Shown in pieces: positions 1 through 5,679 of a stretch of 7,453 bases of DNA; the stretch's first letter is position 1, and every line of letters starts with the position of its first letter. The notes beneath the pieces were generated by a model that did no database searches, was not told the DNA's origin, and was given only the letters and a program-made list of their open reading frames with translations. The position numbers and the translations under genes are program-made. This DNA is from Spartobacteria bacterium (GTDB lineage Bacteria; Verrucomicrobiota; Verrucomicrobiia; Chthoniobacterales; Chthoniobacteraceae), in the NCBI GenBank assembly GCA_025350985.1, contig JANXWU010000143.1:1-7453 (forward strand), read 5' to 3'.

Positions 1-1069
1 GCGTGGCTCCGCCCGCGAGCGAGGTCCATTTACGCTCGCCCCATTGAAAATCCACGGCTTCGTCGAGACGAAGCGTGAGCGTCGCGTGCGCGAGATCGCG
101 AGGCGATCCTTGAAAAGTAAAGTTGCCATCCTTGATCGTTCCGCCCGTTTTTTCCTTCGTGCCACAAAACCTGCCGAGCGCGGCGACGGAGATTTGCGAG
201 AAGCGCCCACTGGCCTCGAAGTTCAGATGCCTGCGGATGCGTCCATGGTTTTGCAATTCGCCGCGAATCGTGCCGCCAAAGGCCACGAGATCGTAATCCA
301 TCTTCGCACCTCCGTCGGCAAAACCGGCGAGGTCGGTGGAAAAAGTTTTCACGACGAGGTCGGAGTCGAGCGCCAGGCTGGCGACGGTGAGCTTTGATTC
401 GTGCATGGCCGTGGTCCCGCGCACGTCGGAAAACGTTCGCCGCAGCCAGGGTTGAAGAATCTCAATCTTCTCGATTTTGATCGCGCCCGCGCCCAGTCCG
501 CTGGCGGTGAAAGTGAGGCCGCTGACGCGCATGCCCTCTTCATCCCGGCCTAACTTCAGATTCGCCCGGCGCACTTCAATCTGCGAGGGCATGAATTTTT
601 CCAGCCAGCCGCGCTGCGCCGCGTCGGGCTCCACGGAAAACTCGGGAGCGTCGCCGAGTCCGCCGGCGGGCGGCGCGTGAAAGCGCAGTTCGCCCTCGAA
701 GCCATCGACGCGGAGGCGTTGAAACCATTTCATTCCACGCCGCAGCGTAAGGTTCTTCCAGGAGAATTCGGCATCGGCTCGAGCGATTAAAACTTTCGCT
801 TCCGTGCCCGCCATCGGCGAACGCGAGTGGAGTTCAATTCCGGTGAAGCGAATCGGCTCGAACAGGCTTCCCTCGACTTCGTCGATCCTTAAATCGAGCC
901 CGTGACGCGCGGCCTCCCATTCCAGTGCTTCGCGCACGAGAAACTGAAAAGACGGGGGATAAAGCACGGCGGCCACCGCGAGCACAAACAGCAGGACGGA
1001 CATCGTCCGCCATCGCACGCGGCGACGCATCGGCGGGGAGGTTTTGGTTTTGGTCGGGCCGAAATGCAT
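1..1069 (-). CDS. AsmA/TamB-like envelope protein, 3' end outside the window
   Basis: Reading the minus strand from the ATG at 1069 gives 356 codons without a stop, continuing past the left edge. The start is basic (MRRRVRWR at residues 14-21), followed by a hydrophobic segment at about 22-37 (MSVLLFVLAVAAVLY), an uncleaved-anchor or signal-anchor pattern. Directly after it comes a stretch typical of the N-terminus of AsmA/TamB/DUF748-type proteins: EALEWEAARHGLDLRI, then EVEGSLFEPIRFTGIELHS (about 64-82). The rest is long, beta-strand-rich and poor in cysteine (one Cys). Members of this superfamily are anchored in the inner membrane, extend into the periplasm and help move lipids or outer-membrane proteins. 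That role here is inferred from fold and topology only. It is the last visible gene of the minus-strand group, 110 bp after the preceding gene. No Shine-Dalgarno sequence is seen. The family call is moderate; the reading frame itself is secure. Confidence 0.72.
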   Translation of the reverse strand, partial: MHFGPTKTKTSPPMRRRVRWRTMSVLLFVLAVAAVLYPPSFQFLVREALEWEAARHGLDLRIDEVEGSLFEPIRFTGIELHSRSPMAGTEAKVLIARADAEFSWKNLTLRRGMKWFQRLRVDGFEGELRFHAPPAGGLGDAPEFSVEPDAAQRGWLEKFMPSQIEVRRANLKLGRDEEGMRVSGLTFTASGLGAGAIKIEKIEILQPWLRRTFSDVRGTTAMHESKLTVASLALDSDLVVKTFSTDLAGFADGGAKMDYDLVAFGGTIRGELQNHGRIRRHLNFEASGRFSQISVAALGRFCGTKEKTGGTIKDGNFTFQGSPRDLAHATLTLRLDEAVDFQWGERKWTSLAGGAT

Positions 1070-1147
1070 GCCGTCGCGGATCAATCGGACTTACCCGGCG
1101 GGTGTGCTATTCAAGAAAAATAATTCCGAGCGATGAACCGTCCATTA

Positions 1148-1163
1148 CGCCGGGCGCCCGGCG
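1148..1163. repeat. 16-bp perfect palindrome between two minus-strand genes
   Basis: cgccgggcgcccggcg is its own reverse complement. It lies in the 110-bp gap after the stop of the exported-protein gene and before the AsmA-like gene. An outer pair, acgccg (1147-1152) with cggcgt (1170-1175), would allow an alternative fold. No T-run follows directly in the minus direction, so a classical intrinsic terminator is not supported. It could be an attenuating or mRNA-stabilising hairpin, or a protein-binding site. Confidence 0.4.
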
Positions 1164-1179
1164 AAGCCTCGGCGTCAGA

Positions 1180-1809
1180 TCACTGTGTCGGTCGGCTGGG
1201 GATGATGCGGATGCGGCGCTGTCCGCCGTGACTATCACCCGGCCCCCGTCCGCCGGGCTGCTGTGTTTCCACTGGACCCGAGACCTGCGGAAAATTCGAG
1301 GGGGCCGGCGCGACGGTGGTGGCTGCGCCGGGAGGCAGCGCGATGGCGCGGGGACCGTTGTGACCGGAATGGCTGGAATGACCAGGCATGGGGATGGGTG
1401 CGGCGGGTTTTTGAATGACCGATTGGTCAAACTCGATCACCGCCGTTTCCGTGCCTTTGCGCAACGTCACTTTGCTTCTGCCGACCTGCTCGACCCACTG
1501 CACATTCACCAGCGTGATGCCGTCCGGACCCGAGTCGCTGGCGGATATGGAAAAGCTTTGCGACTGATCGCGAGTGCGCACGGTCACCAGATCGCCCTCG
1601 CCGATTTTCGCGATGCCGGAGACGTAGAGGTTGGCGGCGAAAGGCGGGGTCGGCGCTTCGGCGGGCTCGGAGGGAGTCGCGAGCGCGAACGGCGACTTGC
1701 GGAGCATTTTTTCGTAGCGCGCAATCGGCAAGGACGCAGGAATTTCGGCAGCTTCCGAAGTGCACAACGAACCGAAAAGCAGCACCGCAGGAATGAATCG
1801 CGTGGTCAT
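1180..1809 (-). CDS. Exported protein of unknown function, Pro/Gly/His-rich tail
   Basis: This gene encodes 209 residues. I do not recognise a named family. The N-terminus MTTRFIPAVLLFGSLCTSEAA looks like a cleavable Sec signal peptide, with a short basic start, a hydrophobic core and an A-x-A-like end near residues 19-22, so the product is probably periplasmic or surface-located. Residues of about 55-135 form a compact, probably beta-rich domain (NLYVSGIAKIGEGDLVTVRT ... VIEFDQSV), loosely like small accessory domains of secretion or pilus systems; that resemblance is weak. The last 70 residues or so are low complexity, with HSSHSGHNG and many Pro, Gly and Gln, ending in RRIRIIPSRPTQ. An in-frame GTG at 1830 would add seven residues, but the ATG at 1809 gives a cleaner signal peptide. 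It starts 53 bp after the fusion gene ends, so co-transcription is likely. Confidence 0.7.
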   Translation of the reverse strand: MTTRFIPAVLLFGSLCTSEAAEIPASLPIARYEKMLRKSPFALATPSEPAEAPTPPFAANLYVSGIAKIGEGDLVTVRTRDQSQSFSISASDSGPDGITLVNVQWVEQVGRSKVTLRKGTETAVIEFDQSVIQKPAAPIPMPGHSSHSGHNGPRAIALPPGAATTVAPAPSNFPQVSGPVETQQPGGRGPGDSHGGQRRIRIIPSRPTQ

Positions 1810-1862
1810 AGAAGAGGTGAAATCAACCACGGAAAAGCCCGTTTGTCGAGCGAGTCATCGGC

Positions 1863-4055
1863 TCAAGGAAGCGGGAAGCGCGCGGTTAATTTCCGCACTT
1901 CACTCCGCACGGCTTCGAGCTTGGCGGCGTCGTGTTGGTGCAACAAAGCTTCGTGAAGCAGGTCGGCGATTTCCATCATCTCCTCCTCTTTCATGCCGCG
2001 GGTGGTCACCGCGGGCGTGCCGACGCGAATGCCGCCGGCCTTGGAAATAGGCAGCGTGTCGAACGGGATGCCGTTCTTGTTCACAGTGATGCCCGCGTGG
2101 TCGAGCGTTTCTTGAGCCGTCTTGCCGTCGAGTTGCATGGGGCGCAAATCGACCAGCATCAGGTGATTGTCCGTGCCGCCGCTGACGATCCGATAGCCGT
2201 TTTTTGCGAGCCGAGCCGCCATCGCTTTGGCGTTCGAGACGATCTGTTGCTGATAGGTTTTGAACGCCGGCTGGAGCGCTTCCAGAAAACAAACTGCCTT
2301 CGCCGCGATGACGTGTTGCAGCGGGCCGCCCTGGATGCCGGGAAAGAGCGACGCGTCGATTTGCTTCGCATATTTTTCCTTCGCCATGATCACGCCCGCG
2401 CGCGGGCCGCGGAGGCTTTTGTGCGTCGTCGTCGTGACAAAATCCGCGTGCGCAATCGGCGACGGATGTACGCCCGCCGCGACGAGCCCGGCGATGTGCG
2501 CCATGTCCACGAAAAGATACGCGCCGACCGATTGCGCGATCTGCGCCATGCGCTCCCAGTCGATCACACGCGAGTACGCACTCGCGCCGGCCGTGATCAT
2601 TTTCGGCTGAAACTCGGACGCGTGTGTTTGCAGCGCGTCGTAGTCGATGCGCTCATCTTTCTGGCTCACGCCGTAGTGCGAGACTTGGTAAAACTTGCCG
2701 CTGAAATTCGCCTTGTGCCCGTGGGTGAGATGGCCGCCGTGCGCGAGATCCATCGTCAGGATTTTGTCGCCCGGTTGGAGCACGGAAAAATAAACCGCCA
2801 TGTTCGCCTGACTGCCGGAGTGGGGCTGGACGTTCGCGTATTCCGCGCCGAAAAGTTTTTTGCAACGGTCGATCGCGAGATGTTCGACCACATCGACATT
2901 TTCGCAGCCGCCGTACCAGCGACGGCCCGGATAACCCTCGGCATATTTGTTCGTGAGACACGAGCCCTGCGCCTCCATCACGGCGCGGCTGGTGAAATTT
3001 TCACTGGCGATCAGCTCGATGTTTTCAAACTGCCGCTTCTCCTCCGCCATGATCGCCGCGTGAATCTCTGGATCGGTTTCCGAAAGCGACACGCTCGCCG
3101 AAAACGCCTCGGCGATGTGGTCGAGTTTTTCGACGCGACGCTGATGCCGCCCCCCTTCAAAACTGGTTTCCACAAACACCTCCACAATTTTACGGGCCTG
3201 GTCGTCGCTGACTTCTTTCGCGGCCAGGCAGAGCACGTTCGAGTTGTTGTGGCGGCGGGTCATTTCCGCGTCCTCGACGGTGCTGACCAGCGCCGCGCGG
3301 ATGTGCGGATACCGGTTCGCGGCGATGCTCATGCCGATGCCGCTTTTGCACAGGAGGATGCCGTAGTCGCTGCGTCCCGCGACGATTTCCTTGCAGACCG
3401 CGTCGGCGTAATCGGGGTAGTCCACCGACTCCTCGGAGAAACTCCCGAAGTCGGAAACGATGTGGCCTTTGTCGGCCAGGAACGACTGAACTTTGCGCTT
3501 GAGTTCAAAGCCGCCGTGATCGCCGCCGAGGGCGATGCGGAGCGGCTTGGTGGTGGAGTCGGTGGGCGGGTTCATGGCGGAGGGCGGTGAGGTTTTGTCG
3601 ATGAACGCGAGGACGCTTGGCAGGGCTTTTTTAATCACGTCGCGCGCCCGCACGTACACGTCGAAGCTCTGGCCGATCGGGTCGGTCACATCGAGCGAGC
3701 GGCGGGCGAGTTCCTCGTCGAATTCGCAGAGCAAATACGTCTTGTCCGCGATCTGCGGCAGCGCCATGTGGATCGTATCGAGGTGCATCCGCGTCATCAC
3801 GAAAATGTAGTCGGCGCGCTCCGCGAGTTCGTCGGTGAGCGGACGGCTGCGAATGCTTTTGATGTCCACGCCCAGAGGCCGGAGCGCATCGAGCGAATAC
3901 TGGCTGGGCGACTGCCCAAAGCTCGCGCCCAACCCGGCGGAAGCCACCTCGATGTCGGTGCGATCCTTCACCATGTCGCGGAAAAGACCTTCCGCCATCG
4001 GGCTGCGGCAGATGTTTCCGGTGCAGATGAAAAGGACGAGTTTTGCCGCGGCCAT
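1863..4055 (-). CDS. glyA: Three-enzyme fusion: LMW protein-tyrosine-phosphatase + ribose-5-phosphate isomerase B + serine hydroxymethyltransferase
   Basis: One uninterrupted 730-codon frame carries three complete enzymes. (1) Residues 1-150: low-molecular-weight phosphatase with P-loop [12 protein letters not shown] (nucleophile Cys11, Arg17) and general-acid motif DVTDPIG (Asp125). (2) About 171-315: ribose-5-phosphate isomerase B, interconverting ribulose-5-P and ribose-5-P, with GGDHGGF (Asp179), [15 protein letters not shown] (Cys236) and RRHNNSN (His269). The Asp-Cys-His spacing of 57 and 33 residues equals that of E. coli RpiB. (3) About 322-730: serine hydroxymethyltransferase, the PLP enzyme making glycine and methylene-tetrahydrofolate, with [16 protein letters not shown] and [14 protein letters not shown] (PLP lysine Lys546). 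Its 409 residues are close to the usual 415. The ATG at 4055 is chosen because it matches the family N-terminus; the TTG at 4103 lies inside the predicted -35 box. The first linker has an internal ATG (3575) without a Shine-Dalgarno sequence. A GTG at 3092 could start SHMT internally, but no stop separates it from RpiB. All parts should be cytoplasmic. Confidence 0.93.
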   Translation of the reverse strand: MAAAKLVLFICTGNICRSPMAEGLFRDMVKDRTDIEVASAGLGASFGQSPSQYSLDALRPLGVDIKSIRSRPLTDELAERADYIFVMTRMHLDTIHMALPQIADKTYLLCEFDEELARRSLDVTDPIGQSFDVYVRARDVIKKALPSVLAFIDKTSPPSAMNPPTDSTTKPLRIALGGDHGGFELKRKVQSFLADKGHIVSDFGSFSEESVDYPDYADAVCKEIVAGRSDYGILLCKSGIGMSIAANRYPHIRAALVSTVEDAEMTRRHNNSNVLCLAAKEVSDDQARKIVEVFVETSFEGGRHQRRVEKLDHIAEAFSASVSLSETDPEIHAAIMAEEKRQFENIELIASENFTSRAVMEAQGSCLTNKYAEGYPGRRWYGGCENVDVVEHLAIDRCKKLFGAEYANVQPHSGSQANMAVYFSVLQPGDKILTMDLAHGGHLTHGHKANFSGKFYQVSHYGVSQKDERIDYDALQTHASEFQPKMITAGASAYSRVIDWERMAQIAQSVGAYLFVDMAHIAGLVAAGVHPSPIAHADFVTTTTHKSLRGPRAGVIMAKEKYAKQIDASLFPGIQGGPLQHVIAAKAVCFLEALQPAFKTYQQQIVSNAKAMAARLAKNGYRIVSGGTDNHLMLVDLRPMQLDGKTAQETLDHAGITVNKNGIPFDTLPISKAGGIRVGTPAVTTRGMKEEEMMEIADLLHEALLHQHDAAKLEAVRSEVRKLTARFPLP

Positions 4056-4075
4056 GCTGTGAAAAAAGAGCCCGT

Positions 4076-4103
4076 AAGATACAAGCCGCCACCGGCAAGT
4101 CAA
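4076..4103 (-). promoter_or_regulatory. Sigma70-like promoter of the fusion gene
   Basis: On the minus strand, TTGACT (4103-4098) and TATCTT (4081-4076) are separated by 16 bp, matching the -35 and -10 consensus at five of six and four of six positions. The predicted transcript starts near 4069, about 14 nt before the ATG at 4055. That gives a very short leader and argues against any start codon further upstream. No Shine-Dalgarno sequence is visible in the leader. Confidence 0.6.
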
Positions 4104-4125
4104 CGCGCGGCGGGCAATGTCTCAG

Positions 4126-4288
4126 TTTGAAAGGCGCGTGTCATTCTGAGCGCAGTGGAGGGAGTACAGCGACCGAAACGCAGTCGAAGAATCTCTTGCG
4201 CTTTCCCAGAAAGCGGCGCGCCCGAATTGGTCCAAGAGATTCTTCGACTCCGCCAAGCCTTCGCTCAGAATGACGCGCGCTTTTCAAA
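4126..4288. repeat. 163-bp imperfect inverted repeat in the divergent intergenic region
   Basis: The outer arms, 4126-4152 and 4262-4288, match at 25 of 27 positions when one is reverse-complemented. Both differences become G-U pairs in a plus-strand RNA. The inner arms, 4182-4197 and 4234-4249 (agtcgaagaatctctt), are a perfect 16-bp match. The segments between outer and inner arms are unequal (29 and 12 nt), so one side has gained or lost sequence. The central loop holds a small hairpin, cgcttt/aaagcg, at 4199-4215. The core words tcattctgagcg and gtcgaagaatctc recall a dispersed palindromic repeat I remember from several bacterial phyla. No coding potential or clear target-site duplication is seen. 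It lies between the two divergent promoters. Confidence 0.8.
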
Positions 4289-4321
4289 CGGTGCTACGAC
4301 CGGGCGCGCGCCCTTTCCCAC

Positions 4322-4350
4322 TTGTCGGCTGCAATCGGGATCGCTATCGT
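4322..4350 (+). promoter_or_regulatory. Possible promoter of the sigma/anti-sigma operon
   Basis: TTGTCG (4322-4327) and TATCGT (4345-4350) are 17 bp apart, each matching the sigma70 consensus at four of six positions. Initiation near 4357 would leave a leader of about 10 nt before the GTG at 4367, similar to the short leader of the divergent gene. A perfect 12-bp palindrome, gggcgcgcgccc, sits just upstream at 4302-4313 and could be an operator or simple GC-rich chance. Confidence 0.35.
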
Positions 4351-4366
4351 CCGAGCTTTGCCCAGC

Positions 4367-4855
4367 GTGAATCTGACGCCTGAAAACCTTGCGGAATTAT
4401 TTCGGTTTGCGCTGCTGCTCACCGGGGACGCCGACGCGGCTTCCGACGTGGTGGCCGGCGCGGTGGAGCAAATCCCCGACGAGTTCACGCAACTGCGCGG
4501 CGAGAAATCCGGGGCCGTCTGGTTGCTGCGAAAAATCCGCGAACGCTCGGTCGTGTCGCCCGGCAGACTGCGGGTGCCACTGGAGAAATCCGAAGTGGAG
4601 AGCGGCGAGGACGACGTGGGCGATGTGGCGGCCTTCCATTCGCTGCTGCAAAATCTCGGCGGAGATGGAACGAAATCCGTCTTCGCGGAGCGCTTCGCCA
4701 CGCTGGCCGAGCCGGGCCGCAGCGTTCTCGCGCTCTTTTATCTCGACCTGCTGGACTTGCGCGAGATGTCGCAATTTTTCGCCCTGAGCCTGGAGGAGCT
4801 GTCGGCGGAAGTGACGGACGCGCGCAAAGGCCTGCGGGAGGCGCTCGCGCGATGA
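4367..4855 (+). CDS. Divergent ECF-type RNA polymerase sigma factor-like protein
   Basis: This gene encodes 162 residues from the GTG at 4367; a TTG at 4322 is also in frame but falls in the predicted -35 box. The layout is that of a group 4 (ECF) sigma factor. Region 2 is at about 8-70, beginning LAELFRFALLLTGDADAASD as in 'LYRLALRLTGDPEDAED', and includes AVWLLRKIRERSV, which resembles the 2.3/2.4 core-binding and melting segment. After a linker, region 4 covers about 106-162, with EPGRSVLALFYLDLLDLREM and an ending DARKGLREALAR in place of 'HRARKALREAL'. The recognition-helix stretch reads LEELSAEVTDARKG, with acidic residues where canonical factors have basic DNA-contacting ones. This may therefore be a factor with altered promoter choice or a degenerate one. 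The stop overlaps the next gene's start by ATGA, indicating translational coupling with the probable anti-sigma factor. Confidence 0.62.
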   Translation: MNLTPENLAELFRFALLLTGDADAASDVVAGAVEQIPDEFTQLRGEKSGAVWLLRKIRERSVVSPGRLRVPLEKSEVESGEDDVGDVAAFHSLLQNLGGDGTKSVFAERFATLAEPGRSVLALFYLDLLDLREMSQFFALSLEELSAEVTDARKGLREALAR

Positions 4856-5628
4856 ACGCGAAGACGGCCGCGATTTTCCTGCGCCTGCACCGCCCCGACC
4901 GCTCCGGAGCGGAGGATGGACGAGTGGCAAAGGCGGTGCGTTTCGCCGAGCGTGATCCCGCCCTGCGCGAGGCCTTGGCGCGGCAGCGCGAATTTGATCA
5001 CGACACCCGCGAGGCCATCCGCGCCCTCATCCCGCCCGACACGCTCCAGCCGCGCCTGCGCGAACTGCGCGCGCACCCTGCGGCGAAGAAACTCGACTGG
5101 CGCACGGTTTTGAAGCAGCCGGCTTTTCTGGGCGTGGTCATTGCGCTGATTGCGCTGGGCTGGGTCTTGGCGCGGGCGTGGCGCGAGCGGCAGGAAAATT
5201 TTCCCGGACGCGAAGCCGTCGAGCACATGCTGGCTCTGAACGACAAGCTCGAGAGCAAGGACTTTGAACAGGTGTCGATGTCCGCCGCGGAACTCGGCGA
5301 TTGGCTCATGCTGAAAAAACTCGACGGTTACGCGATGCCGCCGGAATTCGGGGCGTTTCGCGTGCTCGGCTGCCGCGTGTTCCGGCCCGAAGGCCACGCC
5401 GTCGCGCAGGTGGCCGCGCAAAAGGACGCGGAGAACCAGATGCTTTTTTACATTTTTCGCGCCAGCGATTTCGGCGTGAAGCTCGAGGAAAAGCACTGGC
5501 GCATCTTCACCGAAAACGAGTGGGCCGCCGCGGCGCGCACCGATGGCGCGAACGTGTGCATGGTCGCGTTCAAAGGCGACGAGGACGATATGGAAAAGTT
5601 CCTCGCGACGCTGAAACGGCGGAAGTAA
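4852..5628 (+). CDS. Single-pass membrane protein, probable anti-sigma factor
   Basis: This gene encodes 258 residues; its ATG overlaps the sigma-like gene's TGA. The cytoplasmic part (1-88) is helical and charged, with ERDPALREALARQREFDHD and LIPPDTLQPRLRELR. This pattern of 'DP-L...W/L...F...R..L....P..L...' resembles the N-terminal domains of small anti-sigma factors next to ECF genes in Verrucomicrobia and Planctomycetes. One transmembrane helix lies at about 91-110 (AFLGVVIALIALGWVLARAW), followed by an extracytoplasmic domain of about 148 residues that could sense a signal. The HxxxCxxC motif of zinc anti-sigma factors is absent. The assignment rests on gene order, coupling and topology rather than on a diagnostic motif. 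It would hold the partner sigma factor at the membrane until a signal releases it. A different membrane-anchored regulator remains possible. Confidence 0.6.
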   Translation: MNAKTAAIFLRLHRPDRSGAEDGRVAKAVRFAERDPALREALARQREFDHDTREAIRALIPPDTLQPRLRELRAHPAAKKLDWRTVLKQPAFLGVVIALIALGWVLARAWRERQENFPGREAVEHMLALNDKLESKDFEQVSMSAAELGDWLMLKKLDGYAMPPEFGAFRVLGCRVFRPEGHAVAQVAAQKDAENQMLFYIFRASDFGVKLEEKHWRIFTENEWAAAARTDGANVCMVAFKGDEDDMEKFLATLKRRK

Positions 5629-5679
5629 GCCGATTCGCGGTTGCGTTCGCCGGGACGTTTCACCAACGTGACCGCACAC

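Noticed and set aside
44..397. 117-codon frame on the plus strand at the left edge
   Set aside because: The minus strand here carries the AsmA-like gene in an uninterrupted frame to the window edge, which explains the sequence better.
925..1956. 343-codon open frame on the plus strand
   Set aside because: It runs opposite the exported-protein gene and across gene boundaries. The product is Arg/Gly-rich without any motif, so a shadow frame is the simplest explanation.
1932..3590. 552-codon open frame on the plus strand
   Set aside because: It lies wholly opposite the RpiB-SHMT coding region. Its product is rich in Arg, His, Val and Ala with no domain, as expected for an antisense shadow of GC-rich coding DNA.
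4056..4103. Upstream TTG start giving 16 extra residues on the fusion protein
   Set aside because: The TTG is the first part of the proposed -35 box, the added residues match no phosphatase N-terminus, and the ATG at 4055 fits the family.
4043..4370. Short plus-strand frames across the divergent intergenic region
   Set aside because: They are created by the inverted repeat and contain no recognisable protein features.
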